DNA from: Neisseria mucosa
Lineage (GTDB): Bacteria > Pseudomonadota > Gammaproteobacteria > Burkholderiales > Neisseriaceae
DNA: 64,000 nucleotides
NCBI RefSeq assembly: GCF_013267835.1
Contig: NZ_CP053939.1
Location: forward strand, 1,550,001 to 1,614,000
Direction of reading: 5' to 3'
The notes below the pieces were generated by a model. That model was not told where the DNA came from. It saw nothing but the letters and a program-made list of their open reading frames with translations, and ran no database searches. Numbering within the stretch: position 1 is the stretch's first letter; each line of letters opens with the position of its first letter. Positions 11,528 to 20,331 of the stretch are shown here, one piece after another. A program made the position numbers and the translations under genes.

Positions 11528-13543
11528 ATGAATACGCCCCTGTTTCGACTGAGCCTGCTGTCACTGACACTGGCAGCCGGTTTTGCACACGCAGAAAATG
11601 AAGCCAAAGACAATGTTGTACTCGATACCGTTACCGTCAAAGGTCAAGCCACAAGCGCCACACACCGCGTAACGACGAAACGTATGGAAGAAACGACTTC
11701 CACTGATTTAAAAGACGTATTGTTCAACGAACCCTCTATCAGTTTCGGCGGCGGCAACGGTCAGTCGCAGTGGGTGACCATCCGCGGCATGGGACAAGAC
11801 CAAATAGACTATAAAGTTGACGATACTTACACCGACAGCCAGATTTTCCACCACAACGGCCGCTTTATGCTTGACCCCGCATTGGTAAAAGTCGTTGCCG
11901 TGCAAAAAGGTACGGGTTCGGCCTCCGCAGGTATCGGCGCAACCAGCGGCGCGATTGTTGCCGAAACGGTTGAAGCCAAAGACTTACTGAGAGAAGGTCA
12001 AAACGTCGGTTTCAAAGTCAATGCCGGCATCAGCAGCAATAAAGGCTATTCACGCGGCGCAAGCGTTTACGGTCAGGCAGGCGGTTTTGATGCTTTGGTT
12101 TCAGGCAATTTCGTACGCGACAAAGAATACACGGCAGGCAAAGGCTACCGTAATCTGCTCGGAAGCGATAAGGTTTTAAACAGTGGATTGGGTTCACGCG
12201 GTTTGCTGGGCAAAATCGGCTATCGTTTCAACGAGGACAACCGTATTGAATTAAGCCACCGCCAAGAAAAACAATATGGAGAACGCGCCCTACGCGAAGA
12301 GTTCGATTTCTCGCAAGTCTTCCAAACCGACCGCCGCACAGGTCAATACGTTTTGGATGCCAACGGCAACCGCATTCCGAATACCGCCAACAACTCGCCG
12401 CGTTACCGCACGCTGACCCAAGACACCACCAACTTGGAATTCAAAGGCGGAAACTTGGGCTTTATCGACAAAATCAAAGCCAATGTTTACCGTTTGAATA
12501 CCAAACGTGATGAAGTCCCCAATCCAAATTATGAATTGGACGGCGAAGTACGGACATACGGAGCCAATCTGAATCTCGACAGCCGTCTATTTGACCGCCA
12601 TACCCTGAAATACGGAGTAAACTGGCGCACTCAAAAAAGCAGCTCAAACGGAGAAAACAGCGAGAAGAAAAACGATGCCGGCGTATATGTAGAAGGCATT
12701 TGGGATTTCTCTCCGGTTACGCTGACCACAGGTTTGCGCTATGACCGTTGGAAAATGAAAACCAGCAGTAATACAGAAAATTCAGACGGCAACCTCAATC
12801 CAAGCATCGGGTTGGTTTATGACATTACTCCTGATTTCTCCATCAACACCAGCCTGAACTATGCAACCCGCAGCCCCCGCCTGTACGAAGCAGCTTTAGC
12901 AAACAACAGGCCGATTGTTTCATCGCCTGATTTGAAAGCAGAACGCTCGCGAAATGCAGAAATCGGCTTTAACTACCACTGGAATTCTGCCCTGACGCTC
13001 TCCGGCAGCTATTTCCATCAGCAAATCAAAGATGTACAGGCCATTCGTCAAGAAGGACGAAACTACGTCTGGTATAACGGCGGCAAGCTGAAAAACAGAG
13101 GTTACGAACTGAACGCAGCCTACCGCTGGAAAGGTCTGACCGCCCGTGCAGGCGTAGCATACAGCAGACCGAAACTGAACGGCGACACCGCCGACATCGT
13201 GACAACCGCCATCCCGATGGGACGTACATGGACGACAGGTCTGTCTTACCAATTCGACAATCCGAATCTGGAAATCGGCTGGCGCGGACGTTATGTCCAA
13301 AATGCAGGCTATGCGCCGACCTCGCGCGGCTCTGACGTGGCTCTGAATGTCGTCCGTGCAGGCTACGGCGTCAACGATATCTTTGCCAACTGGAAGCCGA
13401 CAGGCAAAGACGATTTGAACGTCAACTTCTCCGTCAACAATGTCTTTGATAAAAACTACAAGCCGCACAGCCAACGCGCAGGTGCCAATTCTCTGCCTGA
13501 ACCAGGCCGCGATGTCCGCCTAAGCGTGAACTACCGCTTCTAA
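11528..13543 (+). CDS. fetA: TonB-dependent ferric enterobactin-type receptor FetA
   Basis: Outer-membrane gated channel that imports ferric siderophores (enterobactin-like in pathogenic Neisseria) using TonB energy. 671 residues. The signal peptide MNTPLFRLSLLSLTLAAGFA is, as I remember it, the same as in meningococcal FetA/FrpB. The TonB box VVLDTVTVKG is at about 29-39, followed by the plug with FGGGNGQSQWVTIRGMGQ and the barrel ending DVRLSVNYRF with a terminal Phe. It is shorter than meningococcal FetA (about 700 residues), mostly through shorter external loops. The fetBCDE genes follow directly. Confidence 0.93.
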   Translation: MNTPLFRLSLLSLTLAAGFAHAENEAKDNVVLDTVTVKGQATSATHRVTTKRMEETTSTDLKDVLFNEPSISFGGGNGQSQWVTIRGMGQDQIDYKVDDTYTDSQIFHHNGRFMLDPALVKVVAVQKGTGSASAGIGATSGAIVAETVEAKDLLREGQNVGFKVNAGISSNKGYSRGASVYGQAGGFDALVSGNFVRDKEYTAGKGYRNLLGSDKVLNSGLGSRGLLGKIGYRFNEDNRIELSHRQEKQYGERALREEFDFSQVFQTDRRTGQYVLDANGNRIPNTANNSPRYRTLTQDTTNLEFKGGNLGFIDKIKANVYRLNTKRDEVPNPNYELDGEVRTYGANLNLDSRLFDRHTLKYGVNWRTQKSSSNGENSEKKNDAGVYVEGIWDFSPVTLTTGLRYDRWKMKTSSNTENSDGNLNPSIGLVYDITPDFSINTSLNYATRSPRLYEAALANNRPIVSSPDLKAERSRNAEIGFNYHWNSALTLSGSYFHQQIKDVQAIRQEGRNYVWYNGGKLKNRGYELNAAYRWKGLTARAGVAYSRPKLNGDTADIVTTAIPMGRTWTTGLSYQFDNPNLEIGWRGRYVQNAGYAPTSRGSDVALNVVRAGYGVNDIFANWKPTGKDDLNVNFSVNNVFDKNYKPHSQRAGANSLPEPGRDVRLSVNYRF

Positions 13544-13560
13544 GCAATCAGCTTGAAAAA

Positions 13561-13590
13561 GCCGTCTGAAAACAAAAGTTTTCAGACGGC
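13561..13590 (+). terminator. DUS hairpin between fetA and fetB
   Basis: A perfect 13-bp inverted repeat with a 4-base loop. The second arm belongs to an AT-dialect DUS. There is no strong T run, so it may reduce rather than end transcription into fetB. Confidence 0.6.
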
Positions 13591-13658
13591 ATCTAGCTTT
13601 ATAATCCGATACAAGTTATCATTTCGATTTACTTTATTCCCGACCACGGAGAAACCCC

Positions 13659-14621
13659 ATGTTACGTTTGACCGCTTTAGCCGTATGCTGCACCCTTGCT
13701 TTGGGTGCGTGTTCACCGAAAGATTCTGCTTCCAACCAAGCCCAAACTGCTTCCGCTTCTGCCGCCCAAACCGAAGGCGCAGGCCTGACCGTGAAAACGG
13801 CGCGCGGTGAGGTGAAAGTACCGCAAAATCCGGAGCGTATCGCCGTTTACGATTTGGGTATGCTCGACACTTTAAACAAACTGGGCGTAAAAACCGGTTT
13901 GTCCGTCGACACAAACCGCCTACCCTACTTGGACGAATATTTCAAAACGACCAAACCTGCCGGCACGCTGTTTGAGCCTGACTACGAAGCCTTAAACGCT
14001 TACAAACCGCAGCTCATCATCATCGGCAGCCGTGCAGCCAAAGCGTTTGATAAGTTGAACGAGATCGCGCCGACCATCGAAATGACCGCCGAAACCGCCA
14101 ATCTGAAAGAAAGCTCAAAAGAGCGCATCGACGCGCTGGCGCAAATCTTCGGCAAACAGGCCGAAGCGGACAAGCTGAAAGCGGAAATCGATGCTTCGTT
14201 TGACGCGGCGAAAACTGCGGCACAAGGCAAAGGCAAGGGTTTGGTGGTATTGGTCAACGGCGGCAAGATGTCGGCTTTCGGCCCTTCTTCACGTTTGGGC
14301 GGTTGGCTGCACAAAGACATCGGCGTTCCCGCTGTCGATGAATCGATTAAAGAAGGCAGCCACGGCCAGCCCATCAGCTTTGAATACTTGAAAGAGAAAA
14401 ACCCTGATTGGTTGTTCGTCCTTGACCGCGGCGCGGCCATCGGCGAAGAAGGCCAGGCGGCAAAAGATGTGTTGAACAATCCGCTGGTCGCTGAAACGAA
14501 CGCCTGGAAAAAAGGACAGGTGGTTTACCTTGTTCCTGAAACTTATTTGGCGGCCGGCGGCGCGCAAGAATTGCTGAACGCTTCCAAACAGGTTGCCGAC
14601 GCATTCAACGCGGCGAAATAG
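13659..14621 (+). CDS. fetB: Siderophore-binding lipoprotein FetB
   Basis: Periplasmic binding component of the fet siderophore ABC importer, class III binding-protein fold (PF01497). 320 residues. The lipobox LALGAC gives lipid-anchored Cys18. The mature part begins with an Ser/Ala/Gln-rich tether, then the first lobe (PERIAVYDLGMLDTLNKLGV), the connecting helix (LKESSKERIDALAQIFG) and the second lobe ending VADAFNAAK. It shares strand and spacing with fetA and fetC. Confidence 0.93.
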   Translation: MLRLTALAVCCTLALGACSPKDSASNQAQTASASAAQTEGAGLTVKTARGEVKVPQNPERIAVYDLGMLDTLNKLGVKTGLSVDTNRLPYLDEYFKTTKPAGTLFEPDYEALNAYKPQLIIIGSRAAKAFDKLNEIAPTIEMTAETANLKESSKERIDALAQIFGKQAEADKLKAEIDASFDAAKTAAQGKGKGLVVLVNGGKMSAFGPSSRLGGWLHKDIGVPAVDESIKEGSHGQPISFEYLKEKNPDWLFVLDRGAAIGEEGQAAKDVLNNPLVAETNAWKKGQVVYLVPETYLAAGGAQELLNASKQVADAFNAAK

Positions 14622-14711
14622 TTGTTTCGGCGGGCGGCAATGCCCACCCTTCCGTTTCACGGCATCCGGACGGCCTTTGCCCAAGCTGTATTTTGGTCAT
14701 CAGGCCGTCTG

Positions 14712-14733
14712 AAACGGGCAAGAATGCCCGTTT
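14712..14733 (+). terminator. Hairpin between fetB and fetC
   Basis: A perfect 9-bp inverted repeat AAACGGGCA / TGCCCGTTT with a 4-base loop, beginning inside a DUS. There is little T run. It may stabilise the fetB message or attenuate fetC. Confidence 0.4.
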
Positions 14734-14802
14734 GCTTCGTTATCTTTTAAAACGATACAACTATAAAATAATGCCTTTGTTTCTTTTACGACCTTATCGT
14801 TT

Positions 14803-15771
14803 ATGTTTCACAAGCCCTTTTATTTGAACCTTATCAACGGCATCGCGCTTCTGATATTGTTTGCCGTCAGCCTGTCGGTCGGGGTCGCCCAATTCGACTG
14901 GTCCGCCCTGTTTTCGCTCTCCGACAGCCAACAGGTTATGTTCATCAGCCGCCTGCCGCGCACGTTTGCCATTGTGCTGACAGGCGCATCGATGGCCGTG
15001 GCCGGCATGATTATGCAGATTTTGATGCGCAACCGTTTTGTCGAGCCGTCAATGGTGGGCGCAAGCCAAAGCGCGGCTTTGGGTTTGCTGTTGATGACCC
15101 TGCTGCTTCCGGCCGCGCCGCTGCTGGCAAAAATGTCAGTTGCCGCCGTTGCCGCGCTGATCGGGATGTTGGTCTTTATGCTGCTGATCCGCCGCCTGCC
15201 ACCGACCGCGCAACTGATGGTGCCTTTGGTCGGGATTATTTTCGGCGGCGTGATTGAGGCGGTGGCCACCTTTATCGCGTATCAAAACGAAATGCTGCAA
15301 ATGCTGGGCGTGTGGCAACAGGGCGATTTTTCCGGCGTGTTGCTCGGGCGGTATGAGCTGTTGTGGGCAACGGGGGTTTTGGCTTTGTTTGCCTATTTGA
15401 TTGCCGACCAGCTGACGATTTTGGGTTTGGGCGAAACGGTGAGCGTGAACTTGGGGCTGAACCGGACGGCGATTCTGTGGTCGGGGCTGATTATTGTGGC
15501 GCTGATTACGTCTTTGGTGGTCGTGACGGTCGGCAATATTCCGTTTATCGGCCTGGTCGTGCCGAACATCATCAGCCGCCTGATGGGTGACAAGCTGCGC
15601 CAAAGCCTGCCGGCAGTGGCCTTGCTGGGCGCGTCTTTGGTGTTGCTGTGCGACATTGTCGGACGCGTGATTGTGTTTCCGTTTGAAATTCCGGTCTCTA
15701 CGGTTTTTGGCGTAATGGGGACGGTTTTATTTTTGTGGCTTTTATTAAGGAAACCAGCTCATGCCGTCTGA
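14803..15771 (+). CDS. fetC: Siderophore ABC transporter permease FetC
   Basis: One of two inner-membrane permease subunits of the FecCD family. 322 residues with about nine hydrophobic helices. Family landmarks are RLPRTFAIVLTGASMAVAGMIMQILMRNRFVEPSMVGASQ (the coupling and exporter-like region, about 47-85) and GNIPFIGLVVPNIISRLMG near 245. The stop codon overlaps the fetD start by 11 bases, so the two subunits are translationally coupled. Confidence 0.93.
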   Translation: MFHKPFYLNLINGIALLILFAVSLSVGVAQFDWSALFSLSDSQQVMFISRLPRTFAIVLTGASMAVAGMIMQILMRNRFVEPSMVGASQSAALGLLLMTLLLPAAPLLAKMSVAAVAALIGMLVFMLLIRRLPPTAQLMVPLVGIIFGGVIEAVATFIAYQNEMLQMLGVWQQGDFSGVLLGRYELLWATGVLALFAYLIADQLTILGLGETVSVNLGLNRTAILWSGLIIVALITSLVVVTVGNIPFIGLVVPNIISRLMGDKLRQSLPAVALLGASLVLLCDIVGRVIVFPFEIPVSTVFGVMGTVLFLWLLLRKPAHAV

Positions 15772-15772
15772 A
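15761..15772 (+). other. AT-DUS that holds the fetC stop and fetD start
   Basis: The 12-mer ATGCCGTCTGAA is an AT-dialect DUS, unlike most of the window. Its first three bases are the fetD start codon, and TGA within it is the fetC stop codon. FetD thus begins MPSE. Confidence 0.8.
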
Positions 15773-16732
15773 AAAAATATCGATTTTATGGCAGGAAGCA
15801 GCCGTCCGTTGTGGGTCGCCTTTGCGCTGCTGCTGGTTTCCTGCGCCCTGTTTATGACGCTCAACGTCAAAGGCGATTGGGACTTTGTTTTAAACCTGCG
15901 CCTGACCAAACTTGCCGCGCTGCTGATGGTCGCCTATGCGGTCGGCGTGTCCACGCAACTTTTCCAAACGCTGACCAACAACCCGATTCTGACCCCTTCG
16001 ATTTTGGGTTTCGATTCGCTGTATGTGTTTTTGCAGACCTTGCTGGTGTTTACGCTCGGCGGCGTGGGCTATGCTTCCCTGCCGTTGACGGGCAAATTCG
16101 GCTTTGAGCTGGTCATCATGATGGGCGGCTCGCTGCTGCTGTTTTACACGCTCATCAAACAGGGCGGACGCGATTTGTCGCGCATGATTTTAATCGGCGT
16201 GATTTTCGGGATTTTGTTCCGCAGCCTGTCGTCGCTGCTTTCGCGCATGATTGACCCCGAAGAATTTACCGCCGCGCAGGCGAATATGTTTGCCACCTTC
16301 AATACCGTCCACTCGGAATTGTTGGGCATCGGCGCAGTCGTGTTGCTCATCAGCGCCACCGTGATCTGGCGCGAACGCCACCGCCTCGACGTTTACCTGC
16401 TCGGCCGCAATCAGGCCATTAATTTGGGCATCAACTACACGCGCAATACCTTATGGCTGCTGCTATGGATCGCCGCGCTGGTTGCGACCGCGACCGCCGT
16501 TGTCGGCCCCGTGAGCTTTTTCGGCCTGCTGGTTGCCGCGCTGGCCAACCATTTCTCCCCGTCGGTCAAACATTCCGTCCGCCTGCCGATGACTTTTTGT
16601 GTCGGCGGCATCCTGCTGGTCGGCGGGCAAACCATCTTCGAACACTTCCTCGGCATGCAGGCCGTATTGAGCGTGGTCGTCGAATTTGCAGGCGGATTAG
16701 TATTTTTATATTTGGTGTTGAAAAAGAAATAA
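15761..16732 (+). CDS. fetD: Siderophore ABC transporter permease FetD
   Basis: Second FecCD-type permease that pairs with FetC. 323 residues, nine or ten hydrophobic helices. Typical segments are KLAALLMVAYAVGVSTQLFQ, NNPILTPSILGFDSLYVF and VGPVSFFGLLVAALANHF. It starts inside fetC and ends 129 bases before the acyltransferase gene. Confidence 0.93.
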   Translation: MPSEKNIDFMAGSSRPLWVAFALLLVSCALFMTLNVKGDWDFVLNLRLTKLAALLMVAYAVGVSTQLFQTLTNNPILTPSILGFDSLYVFLQTLLVFTLGGVGYASLPLTGKFGFELVIMMGGSLLLFYTLIKQGGRDLSRMILIGVIFGILFRSLSSLLSRMIDPEEFTAAQANMFATFNTVHSELLGIGAVVLLISATVIWRERHRLDVYLLGRNQAINLGINYTRNTLWLLLWIAALVATATAVVGPVSFFGLLVAALANHFSPSVKHSVRLPMTFCVGGILLVGGQTIFEHFLGMQAVLSVVVEFAGGLVFLYLVLKKK

Positions 16733-16861
16733 ATTAAATGTGCCCAAACAGCTTCAGGCCGTCTGAAACCCGTGTTAAAAAATATTTAACCATTGAAATG
16801 AAACTAAATTTCTGACATGTACTCATAGTAAACATCACTAAATTTACTAAAATTACAAAAA

Positions 16862-18727
16862 ATGAGTACGACATTAAAATACCGTCCCGACTTGGACGGC
16901 ATCCGAGCTTTGGCCGTCTTGGCCGTTATTATTTTCCACATCGACGCCGCTTGGCTGCCCGGCGGCTTTCTCGGCGTGGATATGTTTTTCGTTTTGTCCG
17001 GCTATCTGATTACCACCATTATCAGCCGCGAAATGCAAAACGGCAGTTTTTCGTTTTTAGAGTTTTACAAACGACGCGCGAAACGCATTTTGCCCGTTTT
17101 CTCTTTTGTACTTGTGTGTACAACCGCGGCGGCCGCCCTTTTCTTTTTGGCATTCGACCTGCGCCAATACGTCAAATCGGCAGTGTTTGCGTTGCTGTTT
17201 TCGGCCAACCTGTTTTTTGCACGGCGCGGCGGTTATTTTGATGCCGACGCGGCAGAAAAACCTTTGCAACACATTTGGTCTTTATCGCTGGAAGAGCAGT
17301 TTTACTTTGTTTTTCCGGTTTTGCTGATTGCCTTTTTCCGCTTCAGCAAAGGGCGCAGCATCCGCCAATTCATCCTTTTGCTGATTGTATTGAGCCTGCT
17401 GTCCGTCTTTTTGCCCACCTTCGGCATGGACCCTTATTTCCTGCCTTATGTGCGCGCATACGAGCTGCTGATCGGCGCGCTTTTCGCCTTTATTCCGCCC
17501 TCGCAAAACAACGACCGCTTCAGCACGCCTTTGGTCGGCTGGGCGATGATGGCGGTGATTGCCGCCATGTTGCTGCTTCCTTACGGCGTGTTGCCCGGTG
17601 AAGGTAATATCGAACGGCTGCTGTGCTGTACGGCGGTCGGCGGCTTGATTTACTCGGGCAAAACCCTGCAGACGCAAAACGGCTTCAATACCGCCAAACT
17701 GTTGAGCCTCAAGCCTGTTGTGTTTATCGGTTTGATTTCCTATTCGCTGTATTTGTGGCATTGGGTGGTCTTGGCCGTCATGCGCTATGTTTACATGGAC
17801 AATGCTTTGCCGATGTCCGCGATTGTATTGGCCGTGGTGCTGATGTCGGGCTTGTCCGTTTTGTCCTATTACTTCGTCGAAACACCGGCGCGACGGATAA
17901 AGAATTTCACCACCCCAAAATTCATCGGGGTAATCGCCGCCTATTTCGCTCTGCTGATTCCTGCCGCCGGCTACCTGCTGACGGCCAAACCGGCCGCATA
18001 CGAGGCAAACCTATATACAGTTGACGAAAGTAAAATCTGCGCGGATACCTTGATCAAAACCGACTGCGCTGTCGGCGCGGAAAACCAAAGCAGCAAAGTC
18101 CTGCTGATGGGTGATTCCCACGCCGCCCACCTGACGCCCTTTATCGATATGGTGGGCAAACGGGAAGGCTTTGCCGCCGACGTTATCTCGTCCAACAGCT
18201 GCGGCGTTGCCTTCGGCTTTATGTTGCCGCAAAGCGACCGCCGTGCCGACCGTTGCAACCCTTACAACCGCTTTATCGCACAAAAGATCGAAAACTATCC
18301 GGTGGTCTTTATCTCGCAACGTTGGTTCCTGCATACCGACAAGCCCGGTTTTACGGAGCATTTCGGCAAAATGCTCGACACCCTGATTCAACAGGGCAAG
18401 CAGGTTTACGTCTTTGCCGACACGCCGATGAACGCGCAACTGCCCCTGCGCCATTATTACCTGAAACAACGCCTCGGCCTCGACATGCAATACGTTTCCG
18501 AGCATAAAAAAGCCGAAATCGCCCGCTCCGCCGAAGCCGACAAGACCATAGAAAACATTGTCAAACAGCGGCCTGCCGTGCATTGGGTCAACATCATGGG
18601 GCCGATTCCGGCAGATAAAACCATAGACGGCCTGCCGATATATTTCGACACCAACCACCTCAACACCCACGGTGCGACAAAACTGGCCGAAAAATTTATA
18701 CAGGACAAACAAATACTCTTAAAATAA
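16862..18727 (+). CDS. Membrane O-acyltransferase with SGNH domain
   Basis: An OafA/YrhL-type protein of 621 residues that acylates extracytoplasmic sugars. Residues 1-370 form the acyltransferase-3 domain with about ten hydrophobic helices, opening YRPDLDGIRALAVLAVI and with the conserved FFVLSGYLIT. Residues 400-621 form an SGNH hydrolase-like domain with the block I motif LLMGDSHAAHL (catalytic Ser) and the C-terminal DTNHLNTHGA (Asp and His). Related neisserial enzymes acetylate pilin glycan (PglI) or lipooligosaccharide; the substrate here cannot be told from sequence. It lies inside the fet locus between fetD and fetE with no link to siderophore uptake that I can see. A DUS hairpin follows it. 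Confidence 0.85.
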   Translation: MSTTLKYRPDLDGIRALAVLAVIIFHIDAAWLPGGFLGVDMFFVLSGYLITTIISREMQNGSFSFLEFYKRRAKRILPVFSFVLVCTTAAAALFFLAFDLRQYVKSAVFALLFSANLFFARRGGYFDADAAEKPLQHIWSLSLEEQFYFVFPVLLIAFFRFSKGRSIRQFILLLIVLSLLSVFLPTFGMDPYFLPYVRAYELLIGALFAFIPPSQNNDRFSTPLVGWAMMAVIAAMLLLPYGVLPGEGNIERLLCCTAVGGLIYSGKTLQTQNGFNTAKLLSLKPVVFIGLISYSLYLWHWVVLAVMRYVYMDNALPMSAIVLAVVLMSGLSVLSYYFVETPARRIKNFTTPKFIGVIAAYFALLIPAAGYLLTAKPAAYEANLYTVDESKICADTLIKTDCAVGAENQSSKVLLMGDSHAAHLTPFIDMVGKREGFAADVISSNSCGVAFGFMLPQSDRRADRCNPYNRFIAQKIENYPVVFISQRWFLHTDKPGFTEHFGKMLDTLIQQGKQVYVFADTPMNAQLPLRHYYLKQRLGLDMQYVSEHKKAEIARSAEADKTIENIVKQRPAVHWVNIMGPIPADKTIDGLPIYFDTNHLNTHGATKLAEKFIQDKQILLK

Positions 18728-18740
18728 CATTCATGCCCAA

Positions 18741-18765
18741 GGCCGTCTGAATATTTCAGACGGCC
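18741..18765 (+). terminator. DUS hairpin after the acyltransferase
   Basis: Inverted AG-DUS arms with almost no loop, 13 bases after the stop codon. No T run follows. Confidence 0.5.
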
Positions 18766-18792
18766 CGGGCAAACCCGCAAAGGACAACCCTC

Positions 18793-19419
18793 ATGACACA
18801 AGAACATTTCCCATCATTCTTCAACCAAGCCCCGACCGTCACCGTCCAAGACGCATTGGCCGACTTCCTCGGTGCAGCCGAACACGGCATCCTCACTTAC
18901 CACTACGCCGATGCCGTACGCCTGTGCGGCCACTCCTGCCCGACTGTCGCCGGTGCCTACCTGATGGTCATCAAAGGCCTGGAAGCCCTTTACGGCGAAG
19001 AGTTGCCGCAACGCGGCGACATCGAAGCCTTCATGCAGGGCGAGCGTGACGAAGGCACAACCGGCGTTACCGCTTCCGTTGTCCAACTCCTTACCGGCGC
19101 AGCACCCGAAACCGGCTTTGGCGGCGTAGGTCCTGCCGGACGCTTTGCCCGCCGCCATTTATTGTCCTTTGGTGCAGGCGAAATCAACGGCACACTCGCA
19201 CTCCGCCGCCGCGATACCGGCAAAACCGTTGCCGTCAGCCTCAACGCCGCGCTCCAACCCTTCGCGCCGCAAATGCGCGACATCATGCCCAAAGCCGTCA
19301 GCGGCAGCGCAAGTGCCGACGAACTCAAACAATTCGGCGAGCTTTGGCAAGAACGAGTCCGCGCCTTCCTGATAGATCAAGCCGACAATCCCGAATTTGT
19401 GACCGTCAGCGAAATCTAA
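18793..19419 (+). CDS. FmdE-like metal-binding protein
   Basis: A 208-residue soluble protein with LCGHSCPTVAGAYLM near residue 39, the metal-binding signature of the FmdE family (PF02663), named after a gene next to molybdenum formylmethanofuran dehydrogenase. The Cys and His of CGHxCPT are the likely ligands. No signal peptide is seen. It is expressed from the fet locus, 85 bases before fetE, and as I recall a hypothetical gene is present at this place in meningococci too. A role in handling iron or the siderophore inside the cell is inference from context. A DUS hairpin lies between it and fetE. Confidence 0.75.
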   Translation: MTQEHFPSFFNQAPTVTVQDALADFLGAAEHGILTYHYADAVRLCGHSCPTVAGAYLMVIKGLEALYGEELPQRGDIEAFMQGERDEGTTGVTASVVQLLTGAAPETGFGGVGPAGRFARRHLLSFGAGEINGTLALRRRDTGKTVAVSLNAALQPFAPQMRDIMPKAVSGSASADELKQFGELWQERVRAFLIDQADNPEFVTVSEI

Positions 19420-19440
19420 CCATTCCATACAGAAATAAAA

Positions 19441-19472
19441 TTCAGACGGCCTCACGCTGAAAGGCCGTCTGA
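19441..19472 (+). terminator. DUS hairpin before fetE
   Basis: TTCAGACGGCCT and AGGCCGTCTGAA with a 9-base loop. No clear T run, so read-through to fetE is likely. Confidence 0.45.
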
Positions 19473-19503
19473 AACCCCAAGTTTTCCATACTCGAATCCG
19501 CCT

Positions 19504-20262
19504 ATGATTACCATCCGCAACGTCAGCCACACCATCGGCAGCAACCCCATCCTCAACGACGTCAGCCTCGACATCCCCGAAGGCGGCATTACCGCGCTAA
19601 TCGGCCCGAACGGCGCAGGCAAGTCCACCCTCCTCTCCTTTATGGCGCGCCTACAGCCCTTGGTACACGGCGACATCAGCTACGCAGGCAAAGACATCAA
19701 AACCACCCCCACCGCCGAACTCGCCCGCACGCTCTCCATCCTCACCCAAGAAAACAGCATCATGAGCCGCATTACCGTGCGCGACCTGCTCATGTTCGGC
19801 CGCTATCCCTACCACCAAGGCAGGCCGTCTGAAACGGATAAAACCATCGTCGAAGAAGCACTCGCCGAGTTCCACCTGCAAGGCTTCGCCGACCGCTACC
19901 TGACCGAGCTTTCCGGCGGTCAACGCCAACGCGCCATGATTGCCATGGTATTCTGCCAGCGCACCGACTACGTTTTATTGGACGAACCGCTGAACAACCT
20001 CGACATGTATCATGCCCGCTCCCTCATGCAGATCCTGCGCCGGCTGACCGACGAGTACAAACGCACCACCGTCGTCGTCCTGCACGACATCAACCAGGCC
20101 GCCGCCTACGCCGACCACGTTGTCGCCATGAAAAACGGCCAAGTCGCCATGCAGGGCGCACCCAACGACATTTTCACCGCCGAAAACATCAAATCCCTAT
20201 TCGATATGGACGTCAACGTCCTCGATTACGAAGGCAAAAAACTGGTTATCCACCACGTTTGA
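19504..20262 (+). CDS. fetE: Siderophore ABC transporter ATPase FetE
   Basis: Energy-providing subunit for FetCD. 252 residues of the FepC/FecE type. Walker A is GPNGAGKST (about 38-46), the ABC signature LSGGQRQR (about 138-145), Walker B VLLDEPLNNLD (about 157-167), and the switch His is in VVLHDINQAAAYADHV. An AG-DUS lies inside the coding sequence near 19822. It is separated from fetD by two unrelated genes. Confidence 0.95.
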   Translation: MITIRNVSHTIGSNPILNDVSLDIPEGGITALIGPNGAGKSTLLSFMARLQPLVHGDISYAGKDIKTTPTAELARTLSILTQENSIMSRITVRDLLMFGRYPYHQGRPSETDKTIVEEALAEFHLQGFADRYLTELSGGQRQRAMIAMVFCQRTDYVLLDEPLNNLDMYHARSLMQILRRLTDEYKRTTVVVLHDINQAAAYADHVVAMKNGQVAMQGAPNDIFTAENIKSLFDMDVNVLDYEGKKLVIHHV

Positions 20263-20272
20263 ATCCAATAAA

Positions 20273-20316
20273 AAAGGCCGTCTGAAACCCGATTCTCCAC
20301 GTTTCAGACGGCCTTT
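20273..20316. terminator. Bidirectional DUS terminator fetE / avtA
   Basis: A 16-bp inverted repeat around two AG-DUS copies with A runs on the left and T runs on the right, between convergent fetE and avtA. It can serve both genes. Confidence 0.8.
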
Positions 20317-20331
20317 GCCTATTCAAAGCAT

